DNA of 18,209 nt from Firmicutes bacterium CAG:194 (GTDB lineage Bacteria > Bacillota > Clostridia > Lachnospirales > Lachnospiraceae): assembly GCA_000432915.1 (NCBI GenBank), contig HF995247.1, forward strand, positions 23,374 through 41,582, in the 5' to 3' direction. Shown here piece after piece: positions 1 to 6,869 of the stretch. How positions within the stretch are numbered: the stretch's first letter is position 1; every line of letters starts with the position of its first letter. A model generated the notes under the pieces. That model saw nothing but the letters and a program-made list of their open reading frames with translations, did no database searches and was not told the DNA's origin. The translations under genes and the position numbers were made by a program.

Positions 1-1
1 C

Positions 2-848
2 TTTCCGCATATGAACATTGCAGAAAACATTGCTTTTGGTCTGAAAATCAAAAACAAAAGCAAATCCTATATCGATGACAAGATCAAATATGCCCTGAAG
101 CTGGTCAACCTTGACGGCTATGAAAAAAGAATGCCAAACCAGTTATCCGGTGGGCAGCAGCAGCGGATCGCCATTGCGCGTGCGATCGTCAATGAACAAA
201 AGATCCTGCTACTCGACGAGCCGCTCGGCGCACTGGATGCTCCTGCTACTCGACGAGCCGCTCGGCGCACTGGATCTGAAGCTCAGACAGGATATGCAGT
301 ATGAGCTGATCCGTCTGAAAAACGAGCTTGGCATTACTTTTATCTATGTCACACACGATCAGGAAGAAGCCCTGACCATGTCAGATACGATCGTTGTCAT
401 GAACCAGGGCTATATCCAGCAGATCGGAACACCGGAAAGCATCTACAACGAACCGGAAAATGCCTTTGTAGCAGACTTTATCGGAGACAGTAACATCATT
501 GATTCGGTTATGATCCGCGATAAGCTGGTCTCCTTCCTCGGCAAGAAATGGGACTGTGTCGATACAGGCTTTGGCGAAAACAAACCGGTCGACGTTGTGA
601 TCCGTCCGGAAGACGTGATCTTAAAAGAAGAAGGTGCAGGCACTTTAGATGGGGTTGTCTCCCATCTGATCTTTAAGGGCGTCCACTATGAGATGGAGGT
701 CATGGCAGGCGGTTTTGAATGGCTGGTACATTCCACCAGCATGTTCCCTGTCGGCACAAAAATATCGATCAGCGTGGATCCGTTTAATATCCAGATCATG
801 AATAAGCCTGAATCCGAAGATGAGGAGGCGGTCCGCATTGAAGAATAA
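2..848 (+). pseudogene. potA: Spermidine/putrescine ABC transporter ATP-binding protein PotA, 5'-truncated by window and frameshifted
   Basis: PotA is the cytoplasmic ATPase that powers PotBC-mediated polyamine import. The visible part begins inside the nucleotide-binding domain; the Walker A region lies before the window. The ABC signature LSGGQQQRIAIARA, Walker B LLLDEPLGALD and the H-loop region THDQEEALTMSD are present. A C-terminal TOBE-like region follows, with VVIRPEDVIL near 595-625. Frame 2 reads to 238, then a 37-bp tandem duplication (period 37, not a multiple of 3) shifts it into a stop at 302-304. From 276 the correct sequence continues in frame 3 to the stop at 846-848. Removing 37 bp restores one continuous frame with a single Walker B. 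The gene overlaps potB. This is either a real inactivating mutation or an assembly/sequencing artefact; the sequence alone cannot decide. Family assignment is secure. Confidence 0.9.
204..275 (+). repeat. 35-bp perfect tandem direct repeat inside potA
   Basis: The same 35 bases, encoding the Walker B/D-loop residues LLLDEPLGALD, occur at 204-238 and 241-275, separated by the dinucleotide gc. The period is 37 bp, so the second copy shifts the reading frame by one. Flanking sequence is otherwise normal potA coding sequence. Confidence 0.97.
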
Positions 849-1653
849 ACAGAAGCTTCTGGCAACGCCCTATTTCTTCTGGGCTGTCGCCTTTATCATC
901 ATTCCGATCCTGATGGTATTTTATTACGGCTTTATCGATTCCGCCGGACATTTTACCATGCAGAATATACTGGCGATCGCATCGCCCGAACACAGCAAGG
1001 CACTTTTCCTGTCGATCCGGCTTTCTTTGGTCAGTACGCTTATTTGTCTGCTGCTTGCTTATCCGCTCGCCATGATACTGGCAAATAAAAGTGTCAACCA
1101 GAACCAGTTCATCGTTCTGATCTTTATTTTACCGATGTGGATGAACTTTCTTCTGCGTACACTTGCCTGGCAGACGCTTTTGGAGAAAACCGGAGTGATC
1201 AACTCCGTGCTCCGGTTTTTATCACTGCCAACGCTTGACATCATCAATACAGATGCTGCGATCATCCTTGGTATGGTATATAATTTCCTGCCGTTTATGG
1301 TTCTGCCGATCTTCAACTCCTTATCCCGTATGGATCAGGATCTGATCAATGCAGCCAGAGATCTCGGAGCCAACAATGTGAAAACATTCTGCCGTATTAT
1401 TTTCCCGCTGAGTCTTCCGGGTGTGATCAGCGGTATTACCATGGTATTTGTTCCTGCACTGACAACCTTCGTAATTTCTTCTCTCCTTGGCGGAAGCAAG
1501 ATCCTGCTGATCGGTAATGTGATTGAGCAGGAATTTACGCAGGCAAGCAACTGGAACCTTGGCAGCGGTCTTTCCATGGTTCTGATGCTGTTCATTATTT
1601 TAAGTATGATCGTCACCGCAATATTTGATAAAGATGGGGAGGGTCTGATGTGA
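838..1653 (+). CDS. potB: Spermidine/putrescine ABC transporter permease PotB
   Basis: This is one of the two inner-membrane permeases of the polyamine importer; it pairs with PotC and is driven by PotA. The 271-residue protein starts with a membrane segment (about residues 7-30) and shows roughly six hydrophobic helices. The permease EAA motif, seen here as NAARDLGANN with downstream PLSLPGVISG (about residues 171-195), is where the ATPase docks. I chose the TTG start at 838 because GAGGAGG (822-828) sits 9 nt upstream. An in-frame ATG at 820 overlaps that Shine-Dalgarno sequence and would add residues unlike the family N-terminus. The start lies inside the end of potA, and the stop overlaps the GTG of potC, as expected of a translationally coupled operon. 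Confidence 0.93.
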   Translation: MKNKQKLLATPYFFWAVAFIIIPILMVFYYGFIDSAGHFTMQNILAIASPEHSKALFLSIRLSLVSTLICLLLAYPLAMILANKSVNQNQFIVLIFILPMWMNFLLRTLAWQTLLEKTGVINSVLRFLSLPTLDIINTDAAIILGMVYNFLPFMVLPIFNSLSRMDQDLINAARDLGANNVKTFCRIIFPLSLPGVISGITMVFVPALTTFVISSLLGGSKILLIGNVIEQEFTQASNWNLGSGLSMVLMLFIILSMIVTAIFDKDGEGLM

Positions 1654-2423
1654 AAAAGTTCTTTTCAAAACTGTATATCATCCTGATTTTCATATTTTTG
1701 TATGCCCCTATCGCCACTCTGATCGTCTTATCGTTCAACAAAAGTAAGACCAGAGCCAAATGGGGTGGTTTTACCCTGAAATGGTACAGCGAGCTGTTTG
1801 ATAATCAGGTCATTATGGACGCGTTATACAACACACTGCTGCTCGCCTTTTTATCTGCGGTTATCGCTACGATCATCGGAACGATGGCCTGTGTCGCGAT
1901 CAGCAGAATGCACCGCGTCTGGCGTACGTTTTTCATGGGCGTGACCAATATACCGATGTTAAATGCGGATATCGTAACCGGTATCTCTCTCATGCTGCTC
2001 TATCTGAGTCTTGGCATGACTTTTGGTTTTACAACCATACTGCTGGCACATATTACTTTTAACATTCCATATGTCATATTAAGTGTTATGCCCAAAATGA
2101 AGCAGGTCAACAGAAGTGCCTATGAAGCGGCACTTGACCTCGGTGCATCTCATCCATATGCATTTTTCAAGGTTGTTTTCCCGGATCTGCTTCCCGGCAT
2201 TTTTACCGGATTTTTAATGGCATTTACTATGTCACTGGATGATTTTATCATCACCCACTTTACAAAAGGTCCCGGCGTTGATACGTTATCGACCAAGATC
2301 TACACAGAGGTAAAAAAAGGCATCAAACCGGAAATGTATGCACTTTCCACTATCATCTTTGTCGCCGTTCTGCTGCTTTTACTGTTCATCAACAAAAAGC
2401 CCGGCAAGAAGGACATTGCATAA
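1650..2423 (+). CDS. potC: Spermidine/putrescine ABC transporter permease PotC
   Basis: This is the second membrane permease of the polyamine importer. The 257-residue protein opens with an N-terminal helix (about residues 7-27) followed by NKSKTRAKWGGFTLKWY, a conserved PotC-type periplasmic stretch. The EAA-loop YEAALDLGASHPYAFF...PDLLPGI lies near residues 158-185 and contacts PotA. SLDDFIITHF follows, which is also typical of PotC. The GTG start has GGGGAGGG at 1636-1643, 6 nt upstream, and overlaps the potB stop by 4 nt. The last residues are a short lysine-rich tail after the final helix. Nothing looks damaged. Assignment as PotC rather than PotB rests on order and on these motifs. Confidence 0.94.
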   Translation: MKKFFSKLYIILIFIFLYAPIATLIVLSFNKSKTRAKWGGFTLKWYSELFDNQVIMDALYNTLLLAFLSAVIATIIGTMACVAISRMHRVWRTFFMGVTNIPMLNADIVTGISLMLLYLSLGMTFGFTTILLAHITFNIPYVILSVMPKMKQVNRSAYEAALDLGASHPYAFFKVVFPDLLPGIFTGFLMAFTMSLDDFIITHFTKGPGVDTLSTKIYTEVKKGIKPEMYALSTIIFVAVLLLLLFINKKPGKKDIA

Positions 2424-2450
2424 TAAAAAAACATCTACGAGGAGGAACAC

Positions 2451-3515
2451 ATGAAGAAAAAAGTATTACTGACACTGGCACTTACAATGGCTTTTGCAGC
2501 CTGTCTTACAGGCTGTGGCAAAAGCAGCACCGGAACAAACGGCGAGGTAGTCGTTTACAACTGGGGAGAATATATCGATCCCGATACGCTGGACCAGTTT
2601 GAAGAAGAAACAGGCATCCACGTTGTCTATGATGAATTTGAGACAAACGAGATCATGTATCCGAAGGTGGAATCCGGTACAAGCAATTATGATGTTGTGT
2701 GCCCATCCGATTACATGATCCAGAAAATGATCGAGAATGATCTGCTTGCAGAGATCAATTTTGACAACATTCCGAATGTCAAGAACATCGGTGAACAGTA
2801 TTTTGAACAGTCCAAGGGCTTTGATCCGGAAAACAAATACAGCATTCCATACTGCTTCGGAACCGTTGGTATTTTATATAACAAGACAATGGTTGATGAG
2901 CCGATCGATTCCTGGGATGTATTATGGGATGAGAAATATGCAGATAACATCCTGATGCAGGACAGCGTACGTGATGCATTTATGGTTGCTTTAAAGAGAC
3001 TTGGCTATTCCATGAACACAACAGATGAAGCACAGGTAAAAGAAGCCACACAGACTCTGATCGACCAGAAACCGCTTGTACAGGCTTATGTCATCGATCA
3101 GGTACGTGATAAGATGATCGGTAATGAGGCTGCGATCGGTGTCATCTACTCCGGTGAAGCCATTTATACCCAGCGTGAAAACCCGGATCTGGAATATGTG
3201 ATCCCGAAGGAAGGCACAAATGTATGGATCGATTCCTGGGTGATCCCGAAAAATGCAAAGAATAAAGAAAATGCAGAAAAATTCATTGATTTCATGTGCC
3301 GTGAAGATATCGCACTGAAGAACTTTGAGTATATCACATACTCTACCCCGAATACAGCTGCACAGGCAAATATCGAAGATGAAGACATTAAAAACAGCAA
3401 GATTGCATTCCCTGATTTCTCAGAGTACAATGATCTTGAAACCTTTGATTATTTAGGCGTAGACGGCGACAATCTGTATAACGAATACTGGAAGCAGGTA
3501 AAATCCGCTGACTGA
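2451..3515 (+). CDS. potD: Spermidine/putrescine-binding lipoprotein PotD
   Basis: PotD is the extracellular solute-binding subunit that delivers polyamines to PotBC. The 354-residue protein has a lipoprotein signal peptide: a KKK n-region, a hydrophobic core and the lipobox LTGC, with Cys22 as the predicted lipidated residue. The mature part starts with VVVYNWGEYIDPDTLDQFEEE, the usual opening of the PotD/PotF bacterial solute-binding family, and continues with NYDVVCPSDYMIQKM. Length matches the family. The start has GAGGAGG at 2439-2445, 5 nt upstream, and lies 27 nt after potC. It is the last gene of the operon and is followed by a strong terminator. Whether putrescine or spermidine is preferred cannot be read from the sequence. 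Confidence 0.95.
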   Translation: MKKKVLLTLALTMAFAACLTGCGKSSTGTNGEVVVYNWGEYIDPDTLDQFEEETGIHVVYDEFETNEIMYPKVESGTSNYDVVCPSDYMIQKMIENDLLAEINFDNIPNVKNIGEQYFEQSKGFDPENKYSIPYCFGTVGILYNKTMVDEPIDSWDVLWDEKYADNILMQDSVRDAFMVALKRLGYSMNTTDEAQVKEATQTLIDQKPLVQAYVIDQVRDKMIGNEAAIGVIYSGEAIYTQRENPDLEYVIPKEGTNVWIDSWVIPKNAKNKENAEKFIDFMCREDIALKNFEYITYSTPNTAAQANIEDEDIKNSKIAFPDFSEYNDLETFDYLGVDGDNLYNEYWKQVKSAD

Positions 3516-3550
3516 TCTTTGTGATAAAAAGTATCATGCAATTATTTTAA

Positions 3551-3591
3551 GAAAAAGAAAAGGCTGACACATGTGACAGCCTTTCTTTTTC
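3551..3591. terminator. Bidirectional intrinsic terminator between potD and the Cys-rich gene
   Basis: The left arm (3551-3566, ending GGCTG) pairs with the right arm (3577-3591, starting CAGCC) through about 15 bp with one bulged A, around a 10-nt loop. The A-rich left and T-rich right flanks give a U-tract in either direction. It therefore serves potD from the left and the minus-strand Cys-rich gene from the right. Confidence 0.88.
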
Positions 3592-3634
3592 TTATGTAAC
3601 AGGAAATTTCGTTCCTATTACACAAAAACTTGTA

Positions 3635-3868
3635 TCAAGCCTCTTCTTCGCTCATCTCCGATGCACTACAGCCACAGCCGGGCTGCGGAGCAAAAGGCGG
3701 GCGCGGAAGCGGTCTCGGCGGTGGTGTCGGCTGACAGGAATTGCATTCACATCTGCGCTCTTCTTTTCTGCCGCCATTTCCACATCCATTTCTGTTACCA
3801 TTTCCACAACCATTTCCGCATCCGTTATTACAACAGCAAAGTAACAATAAAATCCAAATACAGTTCAT
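3635..3868 (-). CDS. Small Cys/Gly/Asn-rich hypothetical protein, possibly spore-associated
   Basis: I do not recognise the family. The 77-residue product has a short hydrophobic N-terminus (IWILLLL, residues 4-10), a CCC cluster at 11-13, and a CGNG-type low-complexity stretch to about residue 33. A charged stretch with CECNSC (40-45) follows, then a proline-rich segment (47-63), GCGC at 64-67 and an acidic tail. It contains 12 cysteines. Evidence that it is real: AAGGAG at 3879-3884 about 10 nt before the ATG, a sporulation-type -10 (CATACTCTA) about 29 nt upstream, and a terminator after the stop. Cys-rich small proteins of this style occur among spore coat and crust proteins, but the function is inference from composition, promoter and the sporulation genes elsewhere in the window. 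It could instead be a metal-binding peptide. Confidence 0.65.
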   Translation of the reverse strand: MNCIWILLLLCCCNNGCGNGCGNGNRNGCGNGGRKEERRCECNSCQPTPPPRPLPRPPFAPQPGCGCSASEMSEEEA

Positions 3869-3896
3869 ATAAAAACACTCCTTTCTTTCTCTATAT

Positions 3897-3923
3897 TAGA
3901 GTATGAAAAGAGTGTTGTTTTGT
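3897..3923 (-). promoter_or_regulatory. Candidate sporulation (SigE/SigK-type) promoter of the Cys-rich gene
   Basis: On the minus strand the -10-like element CATACTCTA (3897-3905) fits the mother-cell pattern CATAnnnTA. AC lies 16 nt further upstream (3922-3923), close to the loose SigK -35. The element is 29 nt before the start codon. The -35 match is only two bases, so the call rests mostly on the -10. Confidence 0.4.
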
Positions 3924-4462
3924 TACTTCTTATGCTTCAGTATTACCGTTCTGATATAAGTAAATGTTTTCTCTTCCCCTTCATAGGCCAGCATACGGAG
4001 CAAAATTTCAAGCTGCTTTGCCGTCTTTGGATGAATCAGATTCCGGTTCTTACCTTGTTTATAATATTCCAGTGGCGATGCATCTGTATATTTATCTTTG
4101 TTATACACCTTACTGGCTGCGATTCTGTCCATAAACATCTCGATCACATATCTGACAGGCATCTGCGCCGGTGCAATACCGCCTTCTATCTCCCGCATGC
4201 TGTAATCGATCCAGTATTCATAATGGTGTTTATTTCTGCCCTTGTGATGCAGCCATGCACCGGAATATCCCTTTTCCTCACGTTCTGCATTATTCGGGCT
4301 TCTCGTTCCCTGATAGTACTTTGCACCAACCCAGAATTCCGACGGTTCGTATTTGGACAGATCGTGCATGAGTCCCTGCCAGTAAAGCCCTACTTTAAAA
4401 CAGCCCTGCATAACCAATATTTTATGATGTGTGATCGTTATAAAATGACTGATCGGTCTCAT
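3923..4462 (-). CDS. DUF5662 family protein
   Basis: The 179-residue product matches the DUF5662 pattern as I recall it: paired histidines HH (12-13), MHDLSKYEPSEFW (32-44), the block KYYQGTRSPNNAEREEKGYS (48-67), and HHKGRNKHHYEYW (72-84). The spaced His and Asp residues (HH, HD, HHK, HH) look like a metal-binding, HD-like site, but no activity is known to me. It is predicted cytoplasmic, with no signal peptide or membrane segment. The ATG overlaps the stop of the upstream GH13-like gene by 4 nt (ATGA), so the two are very probably translationally coupled. The 3' end reaches the promoter region of the next small gene. Family assignment is firm; function is unknown. Confidence 0.85.
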   Translation of the reverse strand: MRPISHFITITHHKILVMQGCFKVGLYWQGLMHDLSKYEPSEFWVGAKYYQGTRSPNNAEREEKGYSGAWLHHKGRNKHHYEYWIDYSMREIEGGIAPAQMPVRYVIEMFMDRIAASKVYNKDKYTDASPLEYYKQGKNRNLIHPKTAKQLEILLRMLAYEGEEKTFTYIRTVILKHKK

Positions 4463-6408
4463 TTTTTATGCCTCTTTTTCTTTTTGAATTCCTGCTTTTT
4501 ACCTGTCAGCACAATAACACTGCGCCCCAGCGCCGTAATCTCACGCGCCTGTTCCGCTGATATCTCAGCTTCCACCGGTTTTTCTTCCTTTCCGGTTTTA
4601 TCTGCCGTATCCTGCTGAGGAATTTCCTTTGTTGTCATACTGACTGTCCAGTCATAATCCTGTGGCAGCGTGGGCAGTGCAAACGTATGCTTTTCCCAGT
4701 GCATATTCCAGATGATGTAGATAAAGTCATCCTCTGTTCCATCCGGCTTTTTCTCATACATGCCACAATATAAAACTGCCATGTGTCTGTAATAATTCTC
4801 AAAATGTGCATACCATGCCTGCTCCGCATGATAAGACAGATCCGGATATCCGCAGGAGAGGCTGTCCATGATCTGCATCGTCTGCCTGCTGTGCAGGATC
4901 GGATGTTCTTTCCGGTAGCGGATCAACTCTTTTGTATAGGTAAACAGCTCTGCTTCCTTTTCCAGCAGCTTCCAGTCCAGCCAGTTGATCTTATTATCCT
5001 GACAATAGGCATTGTTGTTCCCCTGCATGCTGCGTCCCATTTCATCACCTGCCAATAAAAGGGGCGTCCCCTGCGACAAAAAAAGCATGGCAAGTGCATT
5101 CTTCCGCTGAGCCAGCCGTATCTGCAAAATTGCACGTTTGCGGGAGCTTCCCTCTACGCCACAGTTCCAGCTATAATTATAATCGCTGCCATCCCTGTTA
5201 TCTTCGCCATTTTCTTCATTATGCTTTCGATCGTAAGAGACCAGATCCGAAAGGGTAAAGCCTCTGTAATCCGTAATGTGATTGATCACACCCTCCAGAC
5301 TGCTGTTCTGTCTCATATGCTCTGCCATCACGGAAAGCATGCCCTCGTCTCCCTTCAGGAAACGTCTGGCATCATATCGGAATGCATCTCCGTAGCACGC
5401 CAGATTTCTGTAATACGGTATTTTCTTTCCTTTATATACCGCATCAGCCTCCGGATTCTCATGGATCAGCTTTGTATGCTTTAAATACGGATCCGTTCCC
5501 AAAAGCCGCATCGGAATATCTGTACCAAACAAATGAAAACCATCCACATGATAACAGCTGACCCAGTATCGGAGCACTTCCCTGATATATCCCTGCGTAT
5601 AACGCGGTGAAAAATACATCTGTAAAATGATTTCTATTCCATTTTTATGAAGCTGTCTGATCAGCAGCTTCAGTTCTCTGTCTGCATGCTGCGGATCTTT
5701 TGCATAAGCAGCCTTTGGTGCCATATAATAGGTTTCTCCGTCCCCGAAGCCCCAGTAATTGATGCGCTGCTTCCATGCAGGCTCTTCGAGATAAGCTGCC
5801 TGCCCGTTATCCCGCAGTTTCAGGCTTTCCTGATAAGCAGGATTCGGAATGATCTCGTCAAATTCATAGACCGGCATACATTCTATAGCTGTAATACCAA
5901 GCTGTTGTAAATAAGGGATTTTCTCTGCGAGTCCCGCAAAAGTACCGCGTGCACTGACCTGTGAGCTTGCGTGCTTTGTAAAACCACGTACATGCAGTGA
6001 ATATAAAACAGAATCTTCATAAGGTATCCGCAGCGGCATATCATCTTCCCAGTCGAATGTATCCTCCGCAAATGCAGCCCGCGGTCTGTCCTCTTTCCGT
6101 CTGCCCCATTTTTCCCTGCCGCGTATGATATGGGCATAAGGATCCGTAAACTGCTCTTCTCCGCAGAAAAAGAGATATGTATAATCCGCTTCCATCTGCA
6201 TATTGATAAAAAGCACATATACCTCTCCCATTTTATAACATTCCGGAAAAACGATCCTTGCAAGCTCATGACCTGCTTTATATAGGAGCACACCGCACTC
6301 CTTTCCTTCGCTTTCCGGGAAAGGCATTGCGATATGGATTCCGTTTGTCTGGCTCATCACACCCATACAAAATGGATGTCCGGCGCTGATGCTGTACTCT
6401 AATGTCAT
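4459..6408 (-). CDS. GH13 glycogen-debranching-like protein, predicted catalytically inactive
   Basis: The 649-residue protein has the architecture of isoamylase/GlgX-type GH13 enzymes: an N-terminal CBM48-like region (about 8-95), a TIM-barrel entry SVLYSLHVRGFT (133-144), and the late blocks GDEMGRSMQGNNNAYCQDN (454-472) and NWLDW (475-479). The hallmark motifs are altered. Region I, normally DVVYNHT, reads QMYFSPR (263-269). Region II, normally VDGFRFD, reads VDGFHLF (288-294), replacing the nucleophile Asp with Phe294. Region IV, normally HDGFTL, reads YRGFTL (381-386), replacing the stabiliser Asp with Arg382. Only a Glu (E317, LIHEN) may remain at the general-acid position. The frame is intact, so this is not simple decay; I infer a glycogen/starch-binding or regulatory pseudoenzyme. 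AGGGA (6416-6420) precedes the ATG. The C-terminus ends in a basic KKKKRHKK tail. Confidence 0.85.
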   Translation of the reverse strand: MTLEYSISAGHPFCMGVMSQTNGIHIAMPFPESEGKECGVLLYKAGHELARIVFPECYKMGEVYVLFINMQMEADYTYLFFCGEEQFTDPYAHIIRGREKWGRRKEDRPRAAFAEDTFDWEDDMPLRIPYEDSVLYSLHVRGFTKHASSQVSARGTFAGLAEKIPYLQQLGITAIECMPVYEFDEIIPNPAYQESLKLRDNGQAAYLEEPAWKQRINYWGFGDGETYYMAPKAAYAKDPQHADRELKLLIRQLHKNGIEIILQMYFSPRYTQGYIREVLRYWVSCYHVDGFHLFGTDIPMRLLGTDPYLKHTKLIHENPEADAVYKGKKIPYYRNLACYGDAFRYDARRFLKGDEGMLSVMAEHMRQNSSLEGVINHITDYRGFTLSDLVSYDRKHNEENGEDNRDGSDYNYSWNCGVEGSSRKRAILQIRLAQRKNALAMLFLSQGTPLLLAGDEMGRSMQGNNNAYCQDNKINWLDWKLLEKEAELFTYTKELIRYRKEHPILHSRQTMQIMDSLSCGYPDLSYHAEQAWYAHFENYYRHMAVLYCGMYEKKPDGTEDDFIYIIWNMHWEKHTFALPTLPQDYDWTVSMTTKEIPQQDTADKTGKEEKPVEAEISAEQAREITALGRSVIVLTGKKQEFKKKKRHKK

Positions 6409-6446
6409 ATTTTCTTCCCTTTTTTACCTATCTGCTTTGCAGATGC

Positions 6447-6475
6447 TTGTTTTCTCTCTGCATTTATTATATCAT
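6447..6475 (+). promoter_or_regulatory. Candidate divergent promoter region for the DUF1292 gene and the GH13-like gene
   Basis: Plus strand: TTGTTT (6447-6452), a 17-nt spacer and TATCAT (6470-6475) lie 46 nt before the DUF1292 start. Minus strand: a perfect TATAAT (+ strand 6466-6471) precedes the GH13-like gene, but its -35 is poor. The two -10 elements overlap, so the promoters may compete. The -35 matches are weak. Confidence 0.4.
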
Positions 6476-6521
6476 ATCTTATGACAATAGGAAACCATTC
6501 AAAGAGAAGCGAGGAAAAATC

Positions 6522-6869
6522 ATGAGTAAAAAAGAAGCAATTCAGGCAGCAGACTACGATGAAGAAATGACTGTTACAATGGAGCTGGAAGACGGAGAAA
6601 GTGTTACCTGCGCCATTATCACGATATTAACGGTGAACGAAAAAGATTATATCATTCTGCTTCCACTGGACGAAAAAGGGGAAAATGAAGACGGCGAAGT
6701 CTGGATCTACGGCTATAAGGAAGATGAATCCGATCCGAATGCAGAACCGGAGCTGTTCTTTATCGAAGATGAGGATGAATATGATGCTGTATCTGATGCG
6801 TTTGACGAATATCTCGATCAGGTCGAATTTGACGAACTGATCGACGAGAGCTCCAAGGGTTCCAGATAA
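6522..6869 (+). CDS. DUF1292 domain-containing acidic protein
   Basis: The 115-residue product is highly acidic. It has the DUF1292 core: MTVTMELEDGESVTCAIITIL (about 15-35), KDYIILLPLDE (41-51), then EVWIYGYKEDE and an FFIEDEDEYDAVSDAFDEYL block near 84-103. DUF1292 proteins are small and common in Firmicutes, with no settled function. I chose the ATG at 6522 because GAGGA (6511-6515) lies 6 nt upstream; an upstream extension to 6402 would cross the promoter region. The last 52 bp overlap the 3' end of the helicase gene on the other strand, and its likely terminator is embedded in that gene. Confidence 0.88.
   Translation: MSKKEAIQAADYDEEMTVTMELEDGESVTCAIITILTVNEKDYIILLPLDEKGENEDGEVWIYGYKEDESDPNAEPELFFIEDEDEYDAVSDAFDEYLDQVEFDELIDESSKGSR

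Noticed and set aside
3661..3906. Plus-strand 81-residue open frame
   Set aside because: It is antisense to the Cys-rich gene, which has a better ribosome site, promoter and terminator.
3920..4618. Plus-strand 232-residue open frame
   Set aside because: It is antisense to the DUF5662 and GH13-like genes, has no ribosome site and no recognisable domain, and is rich in Cys/Phe/His as expected of a shadow frame.
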